This document shows positions 1 through 6,481 of a DNA stretch of 11,040 nt, one piece after another. The notes below the pieces were generated by a model that ran no database searches, was not told where the DNA came from, and saw only the letters and a program-made list of their open reading frames with translations. The stretch's first letter is position 1. Each line of letters starts with the position of its first letter. The translations under genes and the position numbers were made by a program. This stretch comes from an uncultured Collinsella sp. (lineage in GTDB: Bacteria; Actinomycetota; Coriobacteriia; Coriobacteriales; Coriobacteriaceae): the NCBI GenBank assembly GCA_900751665.1, contig CAADSV010000036.1, positions 1 to 11,040 of the forward strand, given 5' to 3'.

Positions 1-1
1 C

Positions 2-1333
2 TGCCAAAAGGCCAACGCGAAACCGAAACCCGAAGCCAAAGCCGAAGAGGACGATAGCAGGGCCGACGACCAGCCCGAATCCGACACGAGCGAAGAAACC
101 ATCCTGCTCGACAACTTGCCGGCCGAAGATTCGCTGACCCGCGAGCTCCCTGGCCTGGGCTCCGCGCCTGCCGTGGACGAGACCATCGCCATGGGCGATA
201 TCCCCCTACCGTCTGTTCCTTCGGCACATGAGGCCGAGGCCCGTCACCGCAAGATATCGCCCAAGCGCCGCAACCTGATGGTTGCTGGCGTTGTGGCCGT
301 CGCGCTCGTCGCCGGCGGCGCAGGCTATGCTGCCTGGAACGGATATCAGCAAGAGCAGGCTGCCGCTGTCGCCGCCAGTGCGCACACGATGATGTCGGTG
401 CAGATTGGCGTGCATGCCGCAGGGCTCGACTGCTCAACTGGTTCCAAGATTCCCGTGCAGGTGAGCGGCCAGGATTCCGACGGTTCTTCCGTGAGCGAAA
501 CGCTCTACGTTGACGAACACGGTCGCGGCATTAAGCTGCTGCCCGGCGACTATACGCTCTCCATCGCTGGGTCCCCCATCGCAGCCGACGGTACCATTTA
601 CACCGTGCCGACCACCAAGGCGCAGGTCACCATTAAGAGCGATGGGCAGGATTTGAGTGCCCAGGCCACCTTTAAGCTCAAGGTGCCTTCGGCCGACACA
701 GTGACTGACGACCAGATCGATGCCGCCGCCAAGTATGCCGAGGAAGGCGGGGTGAACTCCGCCGCGGTCGCAAAGGTGCTCCAGCAGGCGGCAACCGCGC
801 GCCGTGACGCCGCCGTCAACGCCGTGAGCTCCCGCGAGGCACAGGCGGCCCGCGACGCCGATGCTCGACATAAGGCAACGGACCTGTATCAGCTCGATAT
901 TCCGGTTGAGTGGTACGGCAAGGTCGCAACCTGGCAAAACGGCAGCACGCTGTGCATTTATCTGGACGGCGACACCAACACGCCGCTCGTGACGCTCGTC
1001 GCGGTGCGCGACGGCGAGAGCTTTACGCCCGATGAGGGCGATGCGGTTTTGGGTGCGGCAAACCTCGGCAACGGCTACACCGTCTACGCCAGCGGCCCCG
1101 TCTATCCGTACGTGGTGCCCCAGACCATCAACGGACGCACGCAAGACCCCGTATCGACCTACCCCATGGACACTGCAGTTGAGCTTGTCGAGCTCACGAC
1201 CGGCAACCGCTACACCTATAGTCAGATCAAGAACGTGCTGGTCGGCAAAGACGGCAAGGCCGACGCTGCCACCAAGCTCGAATGCGACTACCTCGCCCAG
1301 ATTCTGATGCCGAGCATCAAAGCCCAGGACTAG
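2..1333 (+). CDS. Membrane-anchored extracytoplasmic protein, N-terminus missing
   Basis: The reading frame is open from base 2, so the gene starts before the window and about 443 residues are visible. The visible part begins with a Lys/Glu/Asp-rich linker (about residues 1-40). A basic stretch (RHRKISPKRR) and one hydrophobic helix (about 92-112, LMVAGVVAVALVAGGAGYAAW) follow. The rest is probably outside the membrane: a beta-rich segment (about 148-230) containing LPGDYTLSIAGSPI, an Ala-rich helical stretch (about 235-295), and a second beta-rich segment to the end. A cytoplasmic domain, anchor, then outer domain layout is common in actinobacterial zinc-ribbon membrane proteins. The first visible residue is a cysteine (CQKANAKP), which could be the end of a zinc ribbon, but that is speculation. 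A TTG at 116 is an internal codon with no visible reason to be the start. Function is not recognised. It converges with the ATPase gene, 72 bp away. Confidence 0.85.
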   Translation, partial: CQKANAKPKPEAKAEEDDSRADDQPESDTSEETILLDNLPAEDSLTRELPGLGSAPAVDETIAMGDIPLPSVPSAHEAEARHRKISPKRRNLMVAGVVAVALVAGGAGYAAWNGYQQEQAAAVAASAHTMMSVQIGVHAAGLDCSTGSKIPVQVSGQDSDGSSVSETLYVDEHGRGIKLLPGDYTLSIAGSPIAADGTIYTVPTTKAQVTIKSDGQDLSAQATFKLKVPSADTVTDDQIDAAAKYAEEGGVNSAAVAKVLQQAATARRDAAVNAVSSREAQAARDADARHKATDLYQLDIPVEWYGKVATWQNGSTLCIYLDGDTNTPLVTLVAVRDGESFTPDEGDAVLGAANLGNGYTVYASGPVYPYVVPQTINGRTQDPVSTYPMDTAVELVELTTGNRYTYSQIKNVLVGKDGKADAATKLECDYLAQILMPSIKAQD

Positions 1334-1368
1334 CCGGGCGCATCATGGTGCTCCCCAACCGTGATGAA

Positions 1369-1390
1369 GGGACCAGGAGGTCCTGGCCCC
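1369..1390 (-). terminator. Weak hairpin between convergent genes
   Basis: The stem runs from 1369-1377 to 1382-1390 with loop AGGT. On the plus strand it has one A.C mismatch; read on the minus strand that pair is G.U, so the minus-strand RNA has a nine-pair stem. It lies 16 bp past the ATPase stop and 35 bp past the upstream gene's stop. Neither side has a convincing T run, so termination activity is only a possibility. Confidence 0.35.
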
Positions 1391-1405
1391 ACGATCCGTA
1401 GATGA

Positions 1406-2758
1406 TTAGGCAAGGAGCCACTTCCATGCGGGCACAACGTGTACCACACCGTGTTCGCATGGAATATCGGCCTGCTCACCCATGGTAACGATTGCCGACT
1501 CGCCAAGATCGAACTGGGCCATCGAGGCATCAAGCGCGGCAATTTCGCGCTCGCGCGTTTTCTCACTTGCCATATCCACACTCACCTGAATCAGGCTATA
1601 AGCCCGCATGAGAAGTGCGTCCCCAGCCACAAAGTCCACCTCATGGCTTTTGCTCTTCTCTTTGATCAGCAGGCGGCAGACCGAGCCGGTCCTCACCGCG
1701 GGAGTCCTTCTTCTTAGCGCATTGAACACTGCGGTCTCGAGCCTCTGGCCCTGGTCCAATGCTGATGCGGGAGAGAATGCTCCAAACATCGCAGGGTCGA
1801 CAGTGTAGACCTTAGACGCAGACCGCATGTTATTTGCCAATGAACGCGTGAACTCCGGCACAGAAAATAACAGGTAGGCATCCTCATAATACTCAAGTAA
1901 ATCGCTGAGCGAATTACGACTGACGGGTATCTGTCTGCTCTTGAACTCGTTGTACACTTTGTTCACTGACAGCTCTCGTCCCGAAGATGCCATACACCGC
2001 GTCAAGAACAGCGATGCCAGGCGAGGGTTCTTGACGTCGTAACGCTCAATGACGTCCATAGCGACCGTTCGCGAAGCATATTCCTGTAGCAGCTGAATCG
2101 CGTCTGCGGGCGTCTGCTCAAGCGTCGCGATGAATCCCCCTCGTTCAAGATATCCGATCAGATGATGTCGAAGCAGCGCTGCATCGCTTGGGGAAAAGGT
2201 CGCATCTGGCTCGAAAACGCTCCCCGTCTTATACCGAACGTATTCCGAAAAACTCAACGGAAAAAGCTCCCGTATAAGAGAACGACCCCTGAACTCGCTC
2301 TTAAGCTCTGAGGACAGCATCTTAGAAGAAGATCCCGTCACATAGACGGTCGCTTTCTCCGTATCGACTACACGCCGCAGAAACGCACCCCATTCGGGAA
2401 TTTCCTGGATCTCGTCAAAGAAAATGTAAGCGCCCTCGGTTCGAGCAGCAGGATACAGCGCATAGAACGTGTCGAGCACGTCCGCCAGCAGCGATGACTC
2501 ATACGGGCGCAAGCGCTCGTCCTCAAAATTAAAGTAAAGCATCCGGTCAAGCTCGACGCCCCGGCCCTGAAGCCGCTGCATCTCCTGATACAGGCGATAC
2601 GTCTTTCCACAACGGCGGGCCCCCACAACCACATTTACGATGTTGTCGCGCTTTGGCTCCTGTGGGTTTCCCAGATCAAGGTCTCGCTCAAAGACCTGCG
2701 GAACCCCCTGCTGTTCAAAGTCCTTTATTTTCTGGGCAATCAAGTCGTTGAATGCCAT
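1406..2758 (-). CDS. AAA ATPase with C-terminal DUF4143 (AAA_14 family)
   Basis: The 450-residue protein has the usual layout of the AAA_14/DUF4143 family. A Walker A motif GARRCGKT (46-53) follows a hydrophobic strand. A Walker B motif AYIFFDEIQEI (110-120) is followed by PEWGAFLRRV and a sensor-like VYVTGSSSKML (138-148). RGRSLIRELFPLSFSEY (158-173) is the family's hallmark after the core. The second half carries the DUF4143 region, with KVYTVDP (316-322) and a nuclease-fold-like EVDFV (373-377) followed by LIQVSVD (389-395). The expected lysine of a PD-(D/E)XK site appears as Gln/Ser here, so nuclease activity is doubtful. Start ATG is preceded by GGAGA a few bases upstream. Length fits the family. 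The biological role of such ATPases is mostly unknown, and no toxin, methylase or transposon partner is adjacent. It has its own promoter inside an inverted repeat. Confidence 0.92.
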   Translation of the reverse strand: MAFNDLIAQKIKDFEQQGVPQVFERDLDLGNPQEPKRDNIVNVVVGARRCGKTYRLYQEMQRLQGRGVELDRMLYFNFEDERLRPYESSLLADVLDTFYALYPAARTEGAYIFFDEIQEIPEWGAFLRRVVDTEKATVYVTGSSSKMLSSELKSEFRGRSLIRELFPLSFSEYVRYKTGSVFEPDATFSPSDAALLRHHLIGYLERGGFIATLEQTPADAIQLLQEYASRTVAMDVIERYDVKNPRLASLFLTRCMASSGRELSVNKVYNEFKSRQIPVSRNSLSDLLEYYEDAYLLFSVPEFTRSLANNMRSASKVYTVDPAMFGAFSPASALDQGQRLETAVFNALRRRTPAVRTGSVCRLLIKEKSKSHEVDFVAGDALLMRAYSLIQVSVDMASEKTREREIAALDASMAQFDLGESAIVTMGEQADIPCEHGVVHVVPAWKWLLA

Positions 2759-2765
2759 GATTCTC

Positions 2766-2827
2766 CAATCTTGCTCTCTAGCTAATCAAAATTATACTGA
2801 TTCTTGATTAATTAGAGAGCAAGATTG
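2766..2827. repeat. 24-bp inverted repeat around the ATPase promoter (operator-like)
   Basis: The left arm (2766-2789) and right arm (2804-2827) are reverse complements except for two central positions, separated by 14 bp. Each arm contains TTGATTA next to TCTAGCT/TCTAATT and GAGAGCAAGATTG. A further CTTGATTAA lies at 2835-2843 in the same direction as the one at 2803-2811. The region is AT-rich against its GC-rich surroundings. Position over the -10 box suggests an operator, possibly autoregulatory. A small insertion element is the alternative. Confidence 0.65.
2791..2796 (-). promoter_or_regulatory. Perfect TATAAT -10 box for the ATPase gene
   Basis: The minus strand reads CAG-TATAAT-TTTG, 32 bp upstream of the ATPase ATG. 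No good -35 lies at 17 bp; TTGCTC at 20 bp is the nearest partial match. The box lies in the loop of the inverted repeat at 2766-2827, so anything bound to both arms would cover the promoter. Confidence 0.7.
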
Positions 2828-2990
2828 TTTGTAGCTTGATTAACATTTAAGCAAGTTTTATCACCGTTATTGCTCCGAAGGATATCGAGTGGCTAAGAGG
2901 ACAACCGAGCTCGAATGCGACTCCCCGAGCAGTCAATTTGGGACGGGGCTTTTATGACTACCCTCCCCCTGTAGAAAAATCCCCAACGCA
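2828..2990. other. Gene-free gap with one degenerate hairpin
   Basis: No credible ORF or RNA gene is seen. Half of an imperfect palindrome remains at 2931-2962: AGTCA at 2931-2935 faces TGACT at 2955-2959, around TTTGGGACGGGGC. Its right end ATGACTACC (2954-2962) is identical to the last nine bases of the hairpin at 10981-11040, so it may be a decayed relative. CCCCG (2923-2927) and CGGGG (2944-2948) followed by CTTTT could also pair as a weak plus-strand terminator-like stem. Confidence 0.4.
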
Positions 2991-3055
2991 GTTGCGGTGA
3001 AATAGGGACTGTTTTTGCTGGTCAAACCGCAAAACAGTCCCTATTTCACCGCAAC
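2991..3055. repeat. Perfect 25-bp hairpin of the GGGAC type
   Basis: Arms 2991-3015 and 3031-3055 are exact reverse complements. The stem continues with a GC pair step (3017-3018 with 3029-3030) after one bulged T, and the small loop contains GGT-CAA-ACC. GGGAC lies at 3005-3009 in the left arm, with its complement in the right. It sits 26 bp downstream of the small acidic protein gene. There is no T run on either side, so it resembles a REP-like mobile palindrome more than a terminator. Confidence 0.75.
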
Positions 3056-3080
3056 TTATTGGTGGCCTTTTGGGTGGCAC

Positions 3081-3275
3081 TCAGCGCCACGGGTCGGCTT
3101 CGAACATCGGCTCGCGCTCGGGGCGGCGATCGCTGTAGGGATCGTAGCCGTCGTCGTCCTCGTTCTCGGCACGGATGTAGGGGTCGCGCGGCTTGGGTGC
3201 TGGTTTAGGCGCGAGCTTGGGTGCGGCAGGTGCGGCATCGGTCGCCGGCGTGTTTGTCTTGTTCTTGTCTATCAT
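3081..3275 (-). CDS. Small acidic proline-rich protein (64 aa), unknown
   Basis: ATG at 3275 is chosen because AAGGAG lies 8 bp upstream; an in-frame ATG at 3293 would itself overlap this ribosome binding site and has none of its own. The protein starts with a polar, Lys/Thr/Asn-rich segment (IDKNKTNTPATD). A Pro/Ala/Lys repeat-like stretch (AAPKLAPKPAPKPRDP) follows, then an acidic tail with EDDDGYDPYSDRRPEREP and a terminal ADPWR. There is no hydrophobic segment, no cysteine and low predicted folding, so it is probably a disordered cytosolic protein. It lies just downstream of the clpB terminator in the same direction and would need its own promoter or read-through; no clear promoter is seen. 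No family is recognised. Compositional coherence and a strong ribosome binding site support it over the opposite-strand frame. Confidence 0.65.
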   Translation of the reverse strand: MIDKNKTNTPATDAAPAAPKLAPKPAPKPRDPYIRAENEDDDGYDPYSDRRPEREPMFEADPWR

Positions 3276-3325
3276 CTGAATAGCTCCTTGCATCGCATCC
3301 GTTCAACATCATCGATTGTCGCACG

Positions 3326-3361
3326 AAAAAGGGCGGCGGACCAATTGGATCCGCCGCCCTT
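3326..3361 (-). terminator. Intrinsic terminator of clpB
   Basis: A perfect 12-bp GC-rich stem (3329-3340 with 3350-3361, AAGGGCGGCGGA facing TCCGCCGCCCTT) has a short loop holding the palindrome CCAATTGG. On the minus strand it is followed at once by a T run (complement of AAAAA at 3326-3330). It lies about 45 bp past the clpB stop. Confidence 0.9.
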
Positions 3362-3379
3362 GGCGTTTAGAGACGGCTG

Positions 3380-3410
3380 GTAGATTTTAGGGCATGTCCC
3401 AAAAATCTAC
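3380..3410. repeat. Hairpin overlapping the clpB stop codon
   Basis: Arms GTAGATTTT (3380-3388) and AAAATCTAC (3402-3410) pair. After one A.A mismatch, GGG (3390-3392) pairs with CCC (3398-3400) around loop CATGT. The clpB stop TAG (3407-3409) is inside the right arm. On the minus strand the core reads GGGACATGCCC, so it shares GGGAC with the other hairpins here. No T run follows, so the separate stem at 3326-3361 is the better terminator. Confidence 0.6.
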
Positions 3411-6034
3411 TCGGCGTCGGGGACCTCGTAGGTGGCCGCCGGCGTGTTGTCGCACACGACGATAAAGCCGCCGTCCTTGTCGACATCGACCGTCACCTGA
3501 TCGCCCTCGCGCACCGTGCCGTCGATGATGGCGGCGGCGATGGCATCCACGACCTCGCGCTGGACCAGGCGCTTGAGCGGACGGGCACCGAACACGGGGT
3601 CCAGGCCGCCCACGGCGAGCATCTGCTTGGCCGCCGGGGTGATGGCAAGCGTCATGCGCTCCTTGGCCAGGCGTGCGCGGACGTCGGCAAGCTGGATGTC
3701 GACGATCTTCTCGATCTGCGCCATGCCGAGCGGATGGAACACCACGATATCGTCGATACGGTTGAGAAACTCGGGACGGAAGGTCTGAGCCATGGCGGCG
3801 TTGACCTGATGGCGCATCTCCTCTTCGTCCTTGCCGGACAGATCGGCGATGGCTTTGGAGCCCACGTTGGACGTCATGATGATAATCGTGTTCTTGAAGG
3901 ACACCTGGCGACCCTGGCCATCGGTCAGGCGGCCGTCGTCAAGCACCTGCAGCAGCACGTTGAAGACATCCGGATGAGCCTTCTCCATCTCGTCGAGCAA
4001 GATCACGGAGTACGGACGACGGCGCACGGCCTCGGTGAGCTGGCCGCCCTCGTCGTAACCCACGTATCCCGGGGGCGCACCGATCAGACGCTGGACGCTG
4101 AACTTCTCCATGTACTCGGACATGTCGATACGCACGAGTGCGCGCTCGTCGTCGAACAGGCACTCGGCAAGCGCCTTGGCGAGCTCGGTCTTGCCCACGC
4201 CGGTGGGGCCCAGGAAGAAGAAGCTGCCGATGGGCTTGTCCGGATCGGAGAGACCCGCACGGCTGCGGCGCACGGCCGCGGCAACGGCGGAGACGGCCTC
4301 GTCCTGACCGATGACGCGCTTATGCAGCTCGCCCTCCAGGCCCTTCAACTTGTCGAGCTCGCCCTGCATCATCTTGGACACGGGCACGCCGGTCCAGGCG
4401 CTCACGACCTCGGCGATCTCATCGGAGGTCACCTGTTCGTTGAGGCCCTCGCCGTCCTGCTGCTTTTGTGCCTCGAGCGCGGCCTCGGAATCCTGAATCT
4501 GCTGCTGCAGGCCCGGAATCACGGAGAAGCGCAGCTCGGACGCACGGCCCAGGTCGCCGTTGCGCGTCGCGCGCTCCTCTTCGCTCTTGGCCTCGTCGAG
4601 CTGTCCCTTGAGCTCTTGCACGTGGTCGATGGCGTTCTTCTGGTTGAGCCAGCCGGCCTTTTGCACGTTGAGCTTTTCCTGGACCTCGGCGATCTCCTGG
4701 CGCAGGGCCTCCAGACGCTCCTTGGAGGCGTCATCGGTCTCCTTCATGAGCGCCTGCTCCTCGATCTGCAGCTGGGTGAGCTGACGCGTGGTGGCGTCAA
4801 TCTCGACCGGCATGCTGTCGAGCTCCATGCGTAGGCGGCTTGCGGCCTCATCGACCAGGTCGATGGCCTTGTCGGGCAGGAAGCGGTCGGCGATGTAGCG
4901 ATCGGAGAGGTCGGCAGCTGCCACGAGCGCGCTATCGGTGATATGCACGCCGTGGAAGATCTCGTACTTCTCCTTGAGGCCACGAAGGATCGAGATGGTG
5001 TCCTCAACGGTAGGCTCGGAGACCATCACGGTCTGGAAACGACGGGCGAGCGCCGCGTCCTTCTCGATGTACTTGCGGTATTCGTCGAGCGTGGTCGCGC
5101 CGATCGCGTGCAGGTCGCCACGGGCGAGCGCCGGCTTCAGGATGTTGCCGGCGTCCATGGAGCCCTCGGTGGCACCCGCGCCCACGATGGTATGGAGCTC
5201 ATCGATGAACAGGATGACCTTACCCTCGGACTTCTGTACTTCCTTGAGCACGGCCTTTAAGCGGTCCTCGAACTCGCCGCGGTACTTGGCGCCGGCGACC
5301 AGCGCGCTCATGTCGAGCTCGATGAGGTCGCGGTCGCGCAGGGTGCTCGGCACGTCGCCGGCCACGATACGCTGGGCGATGCCCTCGACGATGGCCGTCT
5401 TGCCGACGCCCGGCTCACCGATGAGCACGGGGTTGTTCTTGGTGCGGCGGGACAGGACCTGGATGGTACGACGGATCTCGTCGGTACGGCCGATGACCGG
5501 GTCGAGCTTGCCGGCGCGGGCGAGGTCGCAGATGTTGCGACCGTACTGCTCCAGCGCCTCAAACTGGGTCTTGTCCTCGGCAGACGTCACGCGGTCATCG
5601 CCACGCAGCTCCTCGTAGACTTGCTCGATGCGCTCCTTGGTGACGCCGGCGTCGCGCAGCACGCGGCCCGCCTCGCCCTTGTCCTCGGCAAGCGCCATCA
5701 GCAGATGCTCAGTCACCACAAAGCTGTCGCCCATCTTGGTGGCCTTCTTCTCGGCCTTCTCGATGACGCGGACGAGCTCGTTGGACAGGCCCATCTGCTG
5801 ACCCTCGCCCGAGACCTTGGGCGCGTGGTCGATGGCATCCTGCGTGGAGCGTGCGAGCTGAGCCGGATCGGCACCGATGCGCTCGATAATCACGGAGATA
5901 TTGCGCTCGCCGGCACCGAGCAGGGCAGACAGCAGGTGAATCGGCTCCACCGCGCCGGCCTGCGCGTCGGCAGCCGTGCTCATGGCGGTCTGCAGCGCCT
6001 CGCGCGACGTCATAGCTAGCTTATCGATTCTCAT
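3407..6034 (-). CDS. clpB: ATP-dependent disaggregase ClpB (Hsp104/Clp family)
   Basis: ClpB is a hexameric cytosolic chaperone that threads aggregated proteins through its pore, working with DnaK. All its parts are visible in the 875 residues. The Clp N-domain repeats span about 1-145. NBD1 has Walker A GEPGVGKT (206-213), Walker B VILFIDE (273-279), pore loop KYRGEFE (250-256) and the arginine pair at 331-332. The coiled-coil M-domain (about 405-530) distinguishes ClpB from ClpA. NBD2 has Walker A GPTGVGKT (609-616), Walker B VILLDE (677-682), pore GAPPGYVGY (652-660) and sensor-2 GARPL (816-820). No ClpP-docking IGF-type loop is seen, as expected. ATG 6034 has AGAGGTG upstream. dnaK, grpE and hspR are not adjacent, and I see no clear HAIR or CIRCE element. 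The gene appears monocistronic, ending at the terminator 3326-3361. Confidence 0.98.
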   Translation of the reverse strand: MRIDKLAMTSREALQTAMSTAADAQAGAVEPIHLLSALLGAGERNISVIIERIGADPAQLARSTQDAIDHAPKVSGEGQQMGLSNELVRVIEKAEKKATKMGDSFVVTEHLLMALAEDKGEAGRVLRDAGVTKERIEQVYEELRGDDRVTSAEDKTQFEALEQYGRNICDLARAGKLDPVIGRTDEIRRTIQVLSRRTKNNPVLIGEPGVGKTAIVEGIAQRIVAGDVPSTLRDRDLIELDMSALVAGAKYRGEFEDRLKAVLKEVQKSEGKVILFIDELHTIVGAGATEGSMDAGNILKPALARGDLHAIGATTLDEYRKYIEKDAALARRFQTVMVSEPTVEDTISILRGLKEKYEIFHGVHITDSALVAAADLSDRYIADRFLPDKAIDLVDEAASRLRMELDSMPVEIDATTRQLTQLQIEEQALMKETDDASKERLEALRQEIAEVQEKLNVQKAGWLNQKNAIDHVQELKGQLDEAKSEEERATRNGDLGRASELRFSVIPGLQQQIQDSEAALEAQKQQDGEGLNEQVTSDEIAEVVSAWTGVPVSKMMQGELDKLKGLEGELHKRVIGQDEAVSAVAAAVRRSRAGLSDPDKPIGSFFFLGPTGVGKTELAKALAECLFDDERALVRIDMSEYMEKFSVQRLIGAPPGYVGYDEGGQLTEAVRRRPYSVILLDEMEKAHPDVFNVLLQVLDDGRLTDGQGRQVSFKNTIIIMTSNVGSKAIADLSGKDEEEMRHQVNAAMAQTFRPEFLNRIDDIVVFHPLGMAQIEKIVDIQLADVRARLAKERMTLAITPAAKQMLAVGGLDPVFGARPLKRLVQREVVDAIAAAIIDGTVREGDQVTVDVDKDGGFIVVCDNTPAATYEVPDAE

Positions 6035-6055
6035 GGAATCACCTCTCTTGGGGCG

Positions 6056-6073
6056 GCCGCCCTACGGGGCGGC
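6056..6073 (-). promoter_or_regulatory. GC hairpin in the clpB leader
   Basis: GCCGCCC (6056-6062) pairs perfectly with GGGCGGC (6067-6073), four-base loop CGTA on the minus strand. It lies just 5' of the ribosome binding site (AGAGGTG, about 6042-6048). A stable leader stem beside the ribosome site could influence clpB translation, but no temperature-sensing architecture can be shown by eye. Confidence 0.4.
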
Positions 6074-6111
6074 TTCACGTTGTTCGAGAAGTATTGTTGC
6101 CAGCTTTGCGC

Positions 6112-6149
6112 AATCTTATACACAAATCTAAGTCTCTATATATAAGATT
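6112..6149 (-). promoter_or_regulatory. AT-rich probable clpB promoter zone with inverted repeat
   Basis: The AT-rich stretch at about 6111-6175 is the only promoter-like segment upstream of clpB. AATCTTATA (6112-6120) and TATAAGATT (6141-6149) form a perfect 9-bp inverted repeat with a 20-bp spacer. TATAAG on the minus strand (6115-6120) could be a -10, but no matching -35 is clear. The repeat could be a repressor site; the assignment is tentative. Confidence 0.35.
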
Positions 6150-6212
6150 TTCTGAGTGATTAAGAGATAGGGTACTGAGATGTCAGCCCGCCGCTGCCCA
6201 GGCGCACTACCG

Positions 6213-6267
6213 TCTCGATCTGTAACATCTAGCAGCCATTTTTGATCCTAGATGTTACAGATCGAGA
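6213..6267. repeat. TGTAACA hairpin unit 1, left block
   Basis: Perfect 20-bp arms (6213-6232 and 6248-6267), loop 15 bases. The core is CTGTAACATCTAG facing CTAGATGTTACAG, followed by the unit's common tail ATCGAGA. It is the first of three TGTAACA hairpins in this block and matches 8167-8221 in the right block. Confidence 0.8.
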
Positions 6268-6296
6268 TGAAATGCTCAGCGGCGCCCGTTTATCTA

Positions 6297-6343
6297 AATC
6301 TGTAACAACTACTCGGCAAATAGGGCCCTATCTGTTACAGATT
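6297..6343. repeat. TGTAACA hairpin unit 2, left block
   Basis: AATCTGTAACA (6297-6307) pairs perfectly with TGTTACAGATT (6333-6343) around a 25-base loop with ACTACTCGGCAAATA. The tail GAGACAAAC follows at 6344-6352. Its counterpart in the right block is 8253-8295. Confidence 0.75.
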
Positions 6344-6378
6344 GAGACAAACAGAAGACACCCGAATCGAAAATCTAA

Positions 6379-6423
6379 ATCTGTAACACCAGGCCCACTT
6401 TTAGCGGCCAAGATGTTACAGAT
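6379..6423. repeat. TGTAACA hairpin unit 3, left block only
   Basis: ATCTGTAACA (6379-6388) pairs with TGTTACAGAT (6414-6423), loop 25 bases. The same GAGACAAAC tail follows at 6425-6433. This 81-bp unit (6353-6433) is absent from the right block. Confidence 0.75.
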
Positions 6424-6437
6424 CGAGACAAACCGAG

Positions 6438-6474
6438 AACTACTACAAAGGGGACGGGTACCTTTGTGGTGGTT
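6438..6474. repeat. ACCACCACAAAGG hairpin, copy 1 (variant arms)
   Basis: AACTACTACAAAGG (6438-6451) faces CCTTTGTGGTGGTT (6461-6474). Two C-to-T changes in the left arm leave G.U pairs on the plus strand. The loop holds GGGGACGGGTA without the outer arm bases. It ends 7 bp from the stop codon of the gene at 6482-7153. Confidence 0.75.
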
Positions 6475-6481
6475 GCAGTCT

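Noticed and set aside
116..118. TTG as the start of the first gene
   Set aside because: The frame stays open to the window edge and upstream codons have the same Lys/Glu-rich coding character, so the true start is outside the window.
3015..3383. Plus-strand ORF opposite the small acidic protein
   Set aside because: It begins in a hairpin arm, crosses the clpB terminator, lacks a ribosome site, and competes with a minus-strand frame that has a good one.
3734..4834. Long plus-strand ORF (366 codons)
   Set aside because: It is fully antisense to clpB and its Leu/His/Val-rich composition is typical of an antisense frame in GC-rich DNA.
6073..6091. CTTCACG-TTGTT-CGAGAAG as a possible HspR (HAIR) site upstream of clpB
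   Set aside because: It pairs at only six of seven positions and differs from the CTTGAGT-N7-ACTCAAG consensus in both bases and spacing.
6213..6474. Possible CRISPR-like array of TGTAACA repeats
   Set aside because: The repeats are hairpin arms facing each other with unequal spacing, not direct repeats with uniform spacers, and no cas gene is near.
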